A stretch of 45,154 bases of DNA from Synergistaceae bacterium. Its GTDB lineage: Bacteria > Synergistota > Synergistia > Synergistales > Aminobacteriaceae. The notes beneath the pieces are model-generated. The model saw only the letters and a list, made by a program, of their open reading frames with translations, did not search any database and had not been told where the DNA came from. The translations under genes and the position numbers were made by a program. Positions 32,009-41,161 of this stretch are shown piece after piece (position 1 is the first letter of the stretch; every line of letters begins with the position of its first letter). The stretch covers positions 1-45,154 of the forward strand of contig JAFTBT010000119.1 of assembly GCA_017455085.1 (NCBI GenBank), written 5' to 3'.

Positions 32009-32794
32009 TCAAGGCCTCAGGTTTTCACGCAGTGCAGCAATCTCACTCTCAGACACCCCTATTCCCAGAAAATACCTCTCCGCCGCATCAGCAAGATTTA
32101 TCCTCGTCATGTCCACGCTCTTCACACCAAATGCCTCCGCCAAAAATCTCACTATCTCATTCTCTGCTACATAGTCATATTCTCGCGTACCCTGCCTTAT
32201 CCCGAAATAGTTACCAAACGACACAAGATAATCACTCACAACTTCCTGCAAACTCGCTCCCATCAGGCACTCTATCAGCCCACACACATATCCAGCCCTG
32301 TCCTTCCCAAGCGAACAGTGAATCAAATACGGCCCTTCACTTCTTGCCATCTCTCTAACTCCACGAGCAAGACTCTCACGAAACTTACTGCTCTGGTACT
32401 TCATCCCAAGACCCAGTGCTATGATTCTCTGCGTAGAGTAGTAGCTCCCACCAAAACCCTTATGCTCCTTCACTGACGACCCAGTGTCTGCAAGATTCAC
32501 GAACGTTTTCACTCCTGCCCTTCTTGCCGCAGAGTCTGCTATAGCATTCCGATTCCCCCAAGTACTTACTGGCGAAGATGACCGGTACAATTTCCCCCCA
32601 CCTATTCCCGAAACACAAACCATCCGGAAATTCGCGAACTCCTCATCAGTCAGCGCAGGATAATCCGTCCTGTTGTAGCTCAATCTTCGGGAAAGCCCCT
32701 TGTAGAAATTCTTCCCACAGCTCGATGCCTCACACGACACCGCACAAATCACGCACACCATCAGGCCAAGAATCACTATACGTACTTTCTTCAT
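32009..32794 (-). CDS. Secreted tyrosine/dual-specificity-type phosphatase
   Basis: 261 aa. Signal peptide (MKKVRIVILGLMVCVICAVSCEA), then a Y_phosphatase3-like domain. The P-loop is HCSLGKDRAGYVCGL (C-x5-R with the Lys-Asp typical of the bacterial group). LYRSSSPVSTWGNRNAIADS and VKTFVNLADTGSS are the family's N-terminal blocks. Export implies action on extracytoplasmic or host phosphotyrosine/phosphoinositide, which is inference. GGGAGGAATATTC is the ribosome site. It lies downstream of the esterase terminator. Confidence 0.85.
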   Translation of the reverse strand: MKKVRIVILGLMVCVICAVSCEASSCGKNFYKGLSRRLSYNRTDYPALTDEEFANFRMVCVSGIGGGKLYRSSSPVSTWGNRNAIADSAARRAGVKTFVNLADTGSSVKEHKGFGGSYYSTQRIIALGLGMKYQSSKFRESLARGVREMARSEGPYLIHCSLGKDRAGYVCGLIECLMGASLQEVVSDYLVSFGNYFGIRQGTREYDYVAENEIVRFLAEAFGVKSVDMTRINLADAAERYFLGIGVSESEIAALRENLRP

Positions 32795-32807
32795 GAATAT
32801 TCCTCCC

Positions 32808-32843
32808 TAAAAAAATACACCCTCTGTAATTCTCTACAGAAGG
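32808..32843 (-). terminator. Rho-independent terminator after the esterase gene
   Basis: On the minus strand, CCTTCTGTA pairs with TACAGAGG across a GAGAAT loop and is followed by GTGTATTTTTTT. Confidence 0.75.
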
Positions 32844-32866
32844 TTCTGTATATCAACAATCAGCCA

Positions 32867-32925
32867 TTATTTGCAGATGTCATCAATCCACTCGAAAAGC
32901 TCGTCAAGGTCATAATCTCCTCCGT
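32867..32925 (-). pseudogene. Detached C-terminus of the esterase, carrying the catalytic His
   Basis: In the +1 frame right after the TGA of the upstream reading, the minus strand encodes KHGGDYDLDELFEWIDDICK and TAA. This is the expected end of tannase/feruloyl-esterase-like hydrolases, in which the His before GGDYD completes the catalytic triad. Removing one G from the five-G run just before the stop would give AWGEKHGGDYD and a full protein. Confidence 0.8.
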
Positions 32926-32930
32926 GCTTT

Positions 32931-35621
32931 TCACCCCCACGCTGCCGCAAAATCCACATCACAGTTACTGTTCTCCAGCCTCAACGCAAGAATCGCAGGA
33001 ACAGCCAGAGAAGTATCTGTGTCCTTCGTTCCGTGCCTGATTCTCCAGTACTTGGCCGTGTTCGCCAAGCCGATATAGTTCATCGGGTTCATGGCCTTGA
33101 TGACTGCCGAGTCCGCCATAGCATTAGCACTTGCTGTGTTGTGGGTGTAGCCGTAGGTCGTGAAGTGAGCATTACCGAACTCAATATTTTCCGCCGAACT
33201 CAGATCCAGCCTGTCGAACGCCGGAATCTGACTCTTGTCCCTGTTCGAGCCATACGCCGACAGATCCACAGCAGTAACTTCATTTCCGCTGACAGTGATC
33301 CAGCTTTCACTAACGCTAGTCCCTGAAGCTATGGCCGTAGTCGCAGAGTCAGCTAACACACTCTCCATGTATGTGCTGAATGATCCAGTGCCGTCAGAGT
33401 TCAGCGTTAAGCCCGTCCCGTTATGACTCAGGCCAAGTGAATTTATGTACGTGATGAAGTTCGCAGCAAGCTCTTCCGAAGCTGTCGACCCTGTACCGAA
33501 CATCCATTCATATGCACCGTCAGCATTGTCTAGGTTCGTGATTGGGCAGTAGCACATAGCCGCGAAAATATCATCCGAAGCATTTGCAGCTCCCAGTTCA
33601 TCAAGCCATTCGTCATAGTCCGGTGAGTTGCCTGTAGCTCCGAGAAGTGCCGAGATAGCTCCTCCTGCGCTTGTCCCGCTGGAAATTATTCGGTCAGTGT
33701 TCCCGGCAGGAAGCCCAGCAGTACGCAAGAACCTCACAGCAGCTTTGTAGTCGACTATGCACGCCGGAGCTGTCCCGTAATCAGAATCGCGGCCTCTGAG
33801 TGCCGGTGAAGCCACAACGAGTCCCTTGCTGAGAGCAGTTCCCAGAGAGTTCGAGCTTGATGGTGACATTGCGCTGGCTTTCGAGTAGCCTCCTACACCG
33901 TTAGGCATGAACACCGGAGCAGTCGTAGCAGTGTAGCCGTTGATGCTCCCTCCTGAGAAATAGTCCTCAGGGATATACACGTTCATTCTCTGGTAAGTCT
34001 CATTCACTGGTTTAGAGACATAGACCATATTCGTGTAAGCCCTATACGTTACGCCGTTGACGGTGCTTGTAGTGTAAGAAGCATTCGTGAAACTCATAGA
34101 CGTATCATTGTCGCCGGAGTCAGTCTCAGAATCTCCGCCGGGAGTATTTCCGTCAGGAGGAGTAGGCCTGTTGTCGCCTGAAGTGTTGCCGTCAGGAGGA
34201 GTAGGCCTGTCGTCATCGCCGGAATGCTCTCCGGAATTTCCGCCTCCGCTGCCTGAAGAGATCTCTATTGCCGAGCCTGAGCTTGCTGTCCCTGAAGTGT
34301 AGGCAGTGCCGTTGACGTAGAGAGTATAGCCGTTGAGGTTTACGCTGTCCTCGTTGCAGGTCATGGAGTCGATGTGTGAGTCACCGGTCAGAATCCACGA
34401 AGAACCAGAAGCATCTACGAATACCTGCCCGCCGGAATTTTCGCTGTTGATTTCTCCGGTGAAGACTGAATCCCTAGAGAGATATACATTCACGACAGAG
34501 TCAGCATCTACTACGATATTGCCGGTGATAGTCTGGTCAATGGCATAGAGATTCACTTTTCCGCCGTTTGAGCCGCTCGTCCCCCAAGCTGCGGACTCTG
34601 CCCTGAGCAAAATATCTTCGCTGTCGTTATTCTCGATGTCCGTATTGTTGAGGGTAATATCTGCTGCGGTGTTGGTGACGAAGAATACAGCACCTTTAGC
34701 GTTTTTGATGCTGCCTCCTGTGACAGCAAACTCGCCTTTTCCTTCGCTGGCATCTCCTGAGCCTGACTGATATATCATGATTCCCTGATAGCTTGAGTCT
34801 TGGCCGTTGAACTTATTGTGATTGGCGACAAGCTGAGAATTTACGAGAGCCACAGAATTTTTGCCTTCGATTACTACACCTTGCGCGGTCTTAGACTCTA
34901 AATATGCACCTGTTACTGTGATATCAGCAGTTGAGTATATTGCCGGAGACCCTGTGCCTGAAGTTGTGTAGCTGCCTCCGTTGACGTTGACGGTGCCGCC
35001 TCCGCGATCGGACCTGATAGCTGCGGAAGAGCCTCCGGAAGTCTCGATAGTGAGGTTTTCTGCGTTAGTAGTGCCTCCTCCTGTGGTCATGATGCCGCCG
35101 GAATTGTTGGAGCGTGTGATGATGACGGAGTCCTTGACGTTGACGGTAGTGCCTGAACCGTACGAGAACACTCCGTTGGCGTAAGCACCGTCAGTCACGA
35201 CGAGGGAGTCGGTGAGAGTGAGAGCAGCAGCGTTTGATGCGAGGACAGCGGCGTTTGTGCCGTAGAAGTCAGAGTCTTCGCCGGAGGAGTCGCCTGTTTT
35301 TGTGATACCCAAGTGTGAGTATGTGGCAGTGTCTCCGCTGAGTTCGAGGGCGTGGGTGTTGCTGCCTGTAGCTGTGCGAGCTTCAGTGATCACAATATCT
35401 GCTGAAGTGAGGTAGTCGCCTGTGGTAGTGTGGTCGGTGTTGGTGTTGGTGTCGGTGTTGGTGTCGGTCTGGTCTGTTGGGTTATCGGTGTTGGTGTCGG
35501 TGTTGGTGTCGGTCTGGTCTGTTGGTTTTGTGGCGAAGTTGTTGCTAGGTGATGACCCGCAGCCGGAACTGATGAACAGCATTACGACAATGAATAGAGC
35601 TATGAAATGTTTGAGCTTCAC
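32931..35621 (-). CDS. Lipoprotein: beta-helix adhesin fused to tannase-like alpha/beta hydrolase (3' frameshift)
   Basis: 896 aa as read. The lipoprotein signal ends in ISSGC (lipobox). A Thr/Asp/Asn linker with a 15-residue repeat (45-bp DNA period) follows, then about 350 residues of right-handed beta-helix with regular Gly/Asn/Thr turns, then a Pro/Gly/Asp linker with RPTPPDGNT repeats. From about residue 520 comes an alpha/beta hydrolase with MNVYIPEDYF, the nucleophile elbow ISSGTSAGGAIS and the acid-region CPITNLDNADGAYEW. The reading stops at AAWG; the expected His-containing end is in the +1 frame immediately downstream. It is either a sequencing error in a G5 run or real inactivation/phase variation. 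Predicted role: surface-anchored adhesion and ester cleavage, perhaps on plant tannins or feruloyl esters. Confidence 0.8.
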   Translation of the reverse strand: MKLKHFIALFIVVMLFISSGCGSSPSNNFATKPTDQTDTNTDTNTDNPTDQTDTNTDTNTNTDHTTTGDYLTSADIVITEARTATGSNTHALELSGDTATYSHLGITKTGDSSGEDSDFYGTNAAVLASNAAALTLTDSLVVTDGAYANGVFSYGSGTTVNVKDSVIITRSNNSGGIMTTGGGTTNAENLTIETSGGSSAAIRSDRGGGTVNVNGGSYTTSGTGSPAIYSTADITVTGAYLESKTAQGVVIEGKNSVALVNSQLVANHNKFNGQDSSYQGIMIYQSGSGDASEGKGEFAVTGGSIKNAKGAVFFVTNTAADITLNNTDIENNDSEDILLRAESAAWGTSGSNGGKVNLYAIDQTITGNIVVDADSVVNVYLSRDSVFTGEINSENSGGQVFVDASGSSWILTGDSHIDSMTCNEDSVNLNGYTLYVNGTAYTSGTASSGSAIEISSGSGGGNSGEHSGDDDRPTPPDGNTSGDNRPTPPDGNTPGGDSETDSGDNDTSMSFTNASYTTSTVNGVTYRAYTNMVYVSKPVNETYQRMNVYIPEDYFSGGSINGYTATTAPVFMPNGVGGYSKASAMSPSSSNSLGTALSKGLVVASPALRGRDSDYGTAPACIVDYKAAVRFLRTAGLPAGNTDRIISSGTSAGGAISALLGATGNSPDYDEWLDELGAANASDDIFAAMCYCPITNLDNADGAYEWMFGTGSTASEELAANFITYINSLGLSHNGTGLTLNSDGTGSFSTYMESVLADSATTAIASGTSVSESWITVSGNEVTAVDLSAYGSNRDKSQIPAFDRLDLSSAENIEFGNAHFTTYGYTHNTASANAMADSAVIKAMNPMNYIGLANTAKYWRIRHGTKDTDTSLAVPAILALRLENSNCDVDFAAAWG

Positions 35622-35657
35622 GAAGAAAAACCCCTTTCATTAGAGTGAAATATGTTG

Positions 35658-35668
35658 TAATTATCACA
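35658..35668 (-). promoter_or_regulatory. Extended -10 upstream of the esterase gene
   Basis: Minus-strand TGTGATAATTA, about 37 bases before the start, is identical over 11 bases to the motif upstream of the prepilin (19256-19266). No clear -35 was seen. GAAAGGGG is the ribosome site. Confidence 0.5.
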
Positions 35669-35742
35669 TAGGCATGAAATTTTTTCTACTAGTATGCTTG
35701 ACAAAACACCTTCAGTATCTTCACATAACATAGCGGGAAGTA

Positions 35743-35830
35743 GTATGTTTTCCGTATGAGCATGCATGATATATGAAACGCGTGAAAATGGGTATGTTCT
35801 CCATAATGATTTCGCGTGAGTGATATACTA
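35743..35830 (+). promoter_or_regulatory. asd promoter with an upstream degenerate copy
   Basis: The proximal copy has TATGTTCTCCATA (35793-35805) and an extended -10 TGATATACT (35821-35829). A distal copy, TATGTTTTCCGTA (35744-35756) and TGATATATG (35767-35775), lies about 50 bp upstream. The resemblance is moderate. Confidence 0.45.
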
Positions 35831-35869
35831 TGCAAAATTTTTCGACAGTTTACGAAGGAGTGAATTGAC

Positions 35870-36958
35870 TTGCAGAAAAAATTACGCGTCGGAGTCTTAG
35901 GCGCAACTGGTATGGTAGGACAGAGATTCATTCAGATACTTCACAATCACCCGTGGTTTGACGTTCAAGTCCTCGCAGCTTCCCCCAACAGCAAAGGCAA
36001 AACTTACGCAGAGGCAGTTTCCGGAAGGTGGCTCCTCGATGACCCTATACCCGATAACGTCAAGAGTCTAGTGCTGCATGACGTGAATGACGTGCAGGGA
36101 ATCGCAGACAGTGTAGATTTCGTGTTCAGTGCCGTAAACATGACCAAATACGAAATCAAAGCCATCGAGGAAGATTACGCCCGTACCGAGACTCCCGTAG
36201 TCTCCAACAACTCCGCGCACCGCTGGACTCCGGACGTGCCTATGATCATCCCGGAGATCAACCCCGAACACGCAGAAGTCATCTCCGCACAGAAAAAGCG
36301 TCTCGGAACTTCACGGGGCTTCATCGCCGTAAAACCCAACTGTTCGATTCAGTCATATGCACCTGCTTTTGCGGCATGGAAGGAATACGAACCCTACGAG
36401 GCAATCGTTACGACCTATCAGGCAATTTCAGGAGCAGGCAAGAATTTTTCCACTTGGCCGGAAATGGTCGGCAATGTCATTCCCTACATCGGCGGTGAAG
36501 AAGAGAAATCCGAGAAAGAACCCCTCCGCATTTTTGGGCATGTTCAGGACGGCCGGATAGTCCCAGCGACAGAGCCAGTTATCTCCGCGCAGTGCGTCAG
36601 GATTCCGGTACTATACGGCCACACAGCAGCAGCCTTCGTGAAATTCCGCAAAGCCCCTCCCAGCAAGGAAGTGTTAATCGAGAAACTCAATGCCTTTTCA
36701 GGAATCCCTCAGCAGGCAAAACTCCCAACAGCTCCCGCACAGTTCATCAAGTACTTCGAGGAAGATAACAGGCCTCAAGTTGCGCTTGATGTGAATTACG
36801 GCGGAGGTATGGGCGTAACGATCGGGCGGCTTCGTCCTGATACGGTGTATGACTGGAAATTCATCGGGCTGTCACACAATACTCTTAGGGGTGCAGCAGG
36901 CGGAGCAGTTGAGTGTGCGGAGTTACTTGTGCACATGAAGTATATCGAGGCGAAATAG
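35870..36958 (+). CDS. asd: Aspartate-semialdehyde dehydrogenase
   Basis: NADPH-dependent reduction of aspartyl phosphate, second step of the Lys/Thr/Met pathway. 362 aa with the Rossmann start RVGVLGATGMVGQRFIQIL, the catalytic Cys in VKPNCSIQSYA, and a C-terminal SHNTLRGAAGGAVECAELL. The sequence is of the archaeal/fungal-like Asd class rather than the enteric type. The start is TTG 35870, with GAAGGAG nine bases upstream; no in-frame ATG fits better. It leads an operon with hom (12 bp gap) and aspartokinase. Confidence 0.94.
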   Translation: MQKKLRVGVLGATGMVGQRFIQILHNHPWFDVQVLAASPNSKGKTYAEAVSGRWLLDDPIPDNVKSLVLHDVNDVQGIADSVDFVFSAVNMTKYEIKAIEEDYARTETPVVSNNSAHRWTPDVPMIIPEINPEHAEVISAQKKRLGTSRGFIAVKPNCSIQSYAPAFAAWKEYEPYEAIVTTYQAISGAGKNFSTWPEMVGNVIPYIGGEEEKSEKEPLRIFGHVQDGRIVPATEPVISAQCVRIPVLYGHTAAAFVKFRKAPPSKEVLIEKLNAFSGIPQQAKLPTAPAQFIKYFEEDNRPQVALDVNYGGGMGVTIGRLRPDTVYDWKFIGLSHNTLRGAAGGAVECAELLVHMKYIEAK

Positions 36959-36970
36959 GCAGGCGATAAC

Positions 36971-37990
36971 ATGATAAACATTGCGATATTAGGCTACGGA
37001 AACATAGGCAGCGGAGTCGGTGAGGTCATCGAGAAAAATTCTGCGGAGATTCGGCGCGTGTTGGGCGATACTCTGCACGTCAAGTACTTTCTGGACATCA
37101 GGGACATTCCCGGCGTTGTGAATGATATTAACGTCATAGTGAACGATCCGGACATAAAGGTAGTGTGTGAGACTATGGGCGGCAAAGAACCCGCGTACAC
37201 CTACACGCATTTAGCCCTTGAGCGCGGAATCAGTGTGTGCAGCTCCAACAAAGAGCTTGTGGACGCTTACGGTGTCGAACTCAGCGCAATAGCCCGCGAG
37301 CATAATTGTTCGTACCTGTTCGAGGCCAGCGTAGGAGGAGGAATCCCGATCATACGTCCTCTGCGTGAGTCATGCGCACACGAGAAAATCACCCTCATTG
37401 CGGGGATTCTTAACGGCACATGCAACTACATACTCACCAACATGAAGGCCGGTAAGGATTTCGCAACAGCCCTCCGTGAAGCTCAGGACAAGGGTTTTGC
37501 TGAACGTAACCCAGCGGCGGACGTTGAGGGTCATGACACCGCACGGAAGATCGCGATTCTTGCGTCTCTGGTCTCCGGCAAAAAGTACTCGTATGAGCAA
37601 GTAGCCTGTGAGGGAATCACAAACATTACCCCTGAAGATTTCGCTATGGCTGAGAGTCGCGGAATGTCCATAAAGTTACTGGGAGTGTATGACGCGGAGA
37701 AAGGCTCTGTGCATGTAGCACCGTATCTTGTGCCTCAGACCAGCTCCCTCTACGGAGTTAATGATGTCTTCAACGGAATAATGGTGCATGGGACTCAGGT
37801 GGATAACCTCATGTTTTACGGCAGGGGTGCAGGAAAATTACCCACAGCCAGCGCAGTAGTCAGTGATGTTATCGAGTGCGCAAAGAACATCGGCCGCAAC
37901 ATCCCGAACAATTTTGCAGACCTCCAGCCCGCAAATGTCTCTGAGCCTCCAGCAAAACCCGAAGGCGAAAAATTCCGGGTGCTTGCCTGA
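36971..37990 (+). CDS. hom: Homoserine dehydrogenase
   Basis: NAD(P)-dependent reduction of aspartate semialdehyde to homoserine. 339 aa. The N-terminal Rossmann segment is INIAILGYGNIGSGVGEVI; the substrate/catalytic region includes VCSSNKELV (catalytic-region Lys), ASVGGGIPIIRPLRE and GILNGTCNYILTNM; NPAADVEGHDTARKIAILA is also diagnostic. It lacks the C-terminal ACT domain of long-form enzymes, so threonine feedback through that domain is not expected. Its stop overlaps the aspartokinase ATG. Confidence 0.94.
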   Translation: MINIAILGYGNIGSGVGEVIEKNSAEIRRVLGDTLHVKYFLDIRDIPGVVNDINVIVNDPDIKVVCETMGGKEPAYTYTHLALERGISVCSSNKELVDAYGVELSAIAREHNCSYLFEASVGGGIPIIRPLRESCAHEKITLIAGILNGTCNYILTNMKAGKDFATALREAQDKGFAERNPAADVEGHDTARKIAILASLVSGKKYSYEQVACEGITNITPEDFAMAESRGMSIKLLGVYDAEKGSVHVAPYLVPQTSSLYGVNDVFNGIMVHGTQVDNLMFYGRGAGKLPTASAVVSDVIECAKNIGRNIPNNFADLQPANVSEPPAKPEGEKFRVLA

Positions 37991-39312
37991 TGAAGAAGGT
38001 TGTGAAGTTCGGCGGAAGCTCCCTTGCGTCTGCTGAACAGTTCCGGAAAGTCGGGGACATCATCCGCAGTGATGAGTCGCGCGTGTATGTTGTGCCGTCA
38101 GCTCCTGGTAAAAGGCATGACAAGGATACGAAGGTTACGGATCTGCTGTATGAGTGCTATGAACTTGCTGCGTCAGGCAAAAATTTCTACGAGCCGTTTC
38201 TAGCCGTCAAGGACAGGTACAACGAGATCATACAGGGCTTGAGTCTGAATCTCTCACTCACAGAAGCATTTGACGCTATCGAGGAAAAGTTGCTGCATTC
38301 TCCGGAGAAGGACTACACAGCCTCACGAGGGGAGTACCTGAACGGGTTAGTGATGTCGGCATTTTTGGGGTATGAGTTCATTGACGCGGCGGAAGTGATA
38401 TTTTTCGACGAGGCAGGGAATTTCGACCAGGCCAAGACGGACTCGGTGCTTGCTCCCAGACTTGAGGGGTGTGCGTGTGCGGTGATACCAGGATTCTACG
38501 GTACGAGTCACGACGGCAGAGTCAAAACCTTTTCGCGGGGAGGGTCGGACATCACCGGCTCGATAGTTGCTCATGCGTGCAGGGCAGGAGTCTACGAGAA
38601 CTGGACGGACGTATCAGGCCTGCTCATGGCGGATCCGCATATCGTCAGCAAGCCCGCAGTCATCAAGAGTATCACCTACAAAGAGCTGCGCGAGTTGAGC
38701 TACATGGGTGCGAGCGTCATGCATGAGGATGCTATTTTTCCCGTCAAGAAGGCCGGAATCCCCATCAACATCCGCAACACAAACCAGCCCGAAGACTCCG
38801 GCACGTGGATTGTCGAGAACACCGCCAGACGTTCACCGTACACCATCACGGGAATCGCAGGGCGCAAAAATTTCTGCTCAATCATCATCGCGAAGGACCT
38901 CATGCACTCACAGCCTGATTTTTACCGGAAAGTTGTGCAGTGTTTCGAAGAGAATAATATTCCGCTTGAGCATCTGCCTTCAGGAATCGACACAATGACC
39001 GTGATAGTTCAGGAGTCGAAATTCATCGAGCACGAGCAGGACGTTTTGTCGAGCATCGCAAAGTTCGTAGTGCCTGAGTCGCTGGAGGTGGAGGCGGGAA
39101 TCGCACTGATAGCGGTTGTTGGCCGGAGCATGAAGTCTCAATCAGGAACGGCAGCAAAAATTTTCCGGGCATTAGCCGAAGCAAGAATCAACGTCCGGAT
39201 GATAGATCAGGGAGCTAGTGAGCTGAATATCATTGTGGGAGTCCTGAATGAGGACTTTGAGCGGGCGATACGGTCGATATACCACATCTTTGTTGATCGG
39301 GAAGATTCCTGA
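37990..39312 (+). CDS. lysC: Aspartate kinase
   Basis: First committed step of the aspartate pathway. 440 aa with the nucleotide site VVKFGGSSLASAEQF, a kinase domain containing TFSRGGSDITGSIVAHA and ENWTDVSGLLMADP, and two C-terminal ACT domains (ITGIAGRKNFCSIII and LIAVVGRSMKSQSGTAAKIF), so it is probably feedback-regulated by Lys and/or Thr. There is no fused homoserine dehydrogenase. It overlaps hom by 1 base (TGATG). The order asd-hom-aspartokinase points to coordinated Thr/Met/Lys synthesis. Confidence 0.95.
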   Translation: MKKVVKFGGSSLASAEQFRKVGDIIRSDESRVYVVPSAPGKRHDKDTKVTDLLYECYELAASGKNFYEPFLAVKDRYNEIIQGLSLNLSLTEAFDAIEEKLLHSPEKDYTASRGEYLNGLVMSAFLGYEFIDAAEVIFFDEAGNFDQAKTDSVLAPRLEGCACAVIPGFYGTSHDGRVKTFSRGGSDITGSIVAHACRAGVYENWTDVSGLLMADPHIVSKPAVIKSITYKELRELSYMGASVMHEDAIFPVKKAGIPINIRNTNQPEDSGTWIVENTARRSPYTITGIAGRKNFCSIIIAKDLMHSQPDFYRKVVQCFEENNIPLEHLPSGIDTMTVIVQESKFIEHEQDVLSSIAKFVVPESLEVEAGIALIAVVGRSMKSQSGTAAKIFRALAEARINVRMIDQGASELNIIVGVLNEDFERAIRSIYHIFVDREDS

Positions 39313-39327
39313 CGGAGTCGAGACGAG

Positions 39328-39362
39328 TTACTCCTGCTTTTACTGGCGGGGGTAATTTTTTT
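39328..39362 (+). terminator. Rho-independent terminator after the asd-hom-lysC operon
   Basis: TTACTCCTGC pairs with GCGGGGGTAA (with G-U pairs) around TTTTACTG, followed by seven T. Confidence 0.9.
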
Positions 39363-39445
39363 GCGCTGTGAATGACGGAAAGAATGTGCTAGAACTTTCA
39401 CCTCCAAAGACCGAAAGATTTATTGCAGTAAAGGAAGAAACATGC

Positions 39446-39473
39446 TTGACAAACTCGGAATGTCGTATAAAAT
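39446..39473 (+). promoter_or_regulatory. Sigma70-type promoter before the decayed surface-protein gene
   Basis: TTGACA (39446-39451), 16-base spacer, TAAAAT (39468-39473). It is followed at once by the CACAC tract. The remaining bases 39363-39579 hold no gene that I can see. Confidence 0.65.
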
Positions 39474-39475
39474 CG

Positions 39476-39498
39476 CACACCACACCACACCACACCAC
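39476..39498 (+). repeat. Pentanucleotide tract (CACAC)4.6
   Basis: Four full CACAC units and a partial one, just downstream of the -10 box at the expected transcription start. Unit changes would alter the leader of the following gene. Confidence 0.85.
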
Positions 39499-39579
39499 TA
39501 ACTAGCTTTTTATTCTTTTCTGGGAAGTCCCAAAACTTTACGGACAAATTATTACACATAGTTATCAATAACTGCCACG

Positions 39580-40875
39580 TATGAGGTCAACTTTTGCGCG
39601 GCGGCTTTTTGCGTATACACTTTCACTAAGGAGGCTTTTGCTGCAACGGTGAACGTTGATGTGTCGCTCGATGTTCGTGATACCGATTACAAAGAATATG
39701 CGTACTTAATGGAGATTATTGACTTTCCTGACTGGCTGGCTGTTGAGGGTGAAATGTCCAGCTCCGGAGAACTTCAGAGCAGCTATCAGCATGAGTTCAC
39801 GCTCACAGGAACGCCGTTGACTTCGCAGGATGCGGAGAAAATCACGATGCTTGCGACAGTAACTATTGCCGGTGATGAGCCTGCACTAGACGCATACGCC
39901 AGCAAAGAGGTCTCTGTGACTGTGAACGCTGTGGATGGAGATTAGCGGTGATGTTTCGCCAGACGTGAGCCCAAACATTACCCCTCAGCCTCAAAAAACC
40001 GACAAGAGTCCTGATGTTATGCCACATAGAGAGCCTGTAGTGACCGGGAACGGGAAGATAACTATCAACACCAATCCTTCTGGTGGCGGCGGAGATACCG
40101 GCGTGAACATTTCGGATGTTGTTGCGAACCTGACGGACGAAGAAAAGCAGAGTATCACACAGCTCGAAGTAATTTCTGACGTTCAGAGCTTCGAATGGGT
40201 TAATGAACTTCCTAACATCGAAGAGTTGACCGTAGGCGAAAATGCTTCTGTTGAGGAGCTTGATCTTTCGGGGAATATCTCCATCACGAAACTTGACACT
40301 CACGGAGCAAATGTGAAGTCTGTGAACGTTTCCGGCTGAAAGAATCTTATGAGTCTGGACTGCTCATCATGCGGGCTTGAGCAGATTAATGTTGCTGGGT
40401 GCGAGTCTTTGAACGTGCTGAACATAAGCAATAACAACCTGTTGAGATTCGATGCCGAAAACTTGGCCAGCCTTCAGGAGCTTATCTGCGACACACGGAC
40501 CGTGTACATGCAATCAATCGGGCAGATTTTCGCCTTAGGTGAACATCTCAGTGCGGCGTCTTCCGTGAAGGTGAAGAGTGCTTCCGTGTCCGATAACGTC
40601 AGGAACTTCAAGGCGTTTGACGCAGCAGGAAACGAGATAGCAACGGAGTCGATTCCGCGACAGGGACGGCATCATTCAGTGCAGAGCCGTATAAGTTTAC
40701 GTATGACTATGATACGGGCTTCAAAGGCATAATGATGGACGTAACTGTGTGTAAATTTGAAGAGCCTGATACTCCGGCTTCAGGCAGCTTAGTATCTAGC
40801 GGAGGCTGTAATGCTGCTTTCGGGATGACGGCGATTTTAGTGGGCTTGCTGCTGGTTTTCATGAAGAGACACTAA
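39580..40875 (+). pseudogene. Decayed LRR surface protein with Synerg-CTERM tail
   Basis: The coding sense is spread over frames. 39583-39945 reads a signal-like FTKEAFAA then VNVDVSLDVRDTDY... to VNAVDGD; a shift near 39940 continues as ISGDVSPDVSPNITP, a Gly-rich linker and leucine-rich repeats (ITQLEVISDVQSF, IEELTVGENASVEELDLSG). A TGA at 40337-40339 interrupts NVSG-[stop]-KNLMSLDCSSCG where Trp (TGG) would fit. A second shift near 40650 leads to DSATGTASFSAEPYKFTYDY and the tail LVSSGGCNAAFGMTAILVG...MKRH, ending at TAA 40873. No usable start codon joins the signal region. It was once an LRR protein sorted through a Synerg-CTERM tail. Confidence 0.85.
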
Positions 40876-40906
40876 TAATACTCACAGCACTCATAAGCAA
40901 CGAGAA

Positions 40907-40938
40907 ATCCCCCCAGTTTTTGGCTGAGGGGATATTTT
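40907..40938 (+). terminator. Rho-independent terminator after the surface-protein pseudogene
   Basis: ATCCCCCCAG pairs with CTGAGGGGAT (one mismatch) around TTTTTGG, followed by ATTTTTT. Bases 40939-41161 contain nothing I can identify. Confidence 0.85.
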
Positions 40939-41161
40939 TTGCCTGATACTTTCCGTCTGCAACACACCACAATAATGTCCAGATACAGCACTCACTCCTA
41001 GATGAATACACTGATGCAGTCCGAGCGATTCACCACAAACTTATTCTGTAAGCCCACAATGCCATAATCTGGGATAGTCACGCACAAAATCACTATACCT
41101 GCTAAAAACTGAAGCATGATGAAAATCCTATACTCTCCAAAAATCTTTGTGAGGGAATATC

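Noticed and set aside
40337..40339. TGA as selenocysteine or reassigned Trp codon
   Set aside because: Frameshifts on both sides and a lost start show ordinary decay; no SECIS-like hairpin was looked for in depth, and other genes use TGA as stop.
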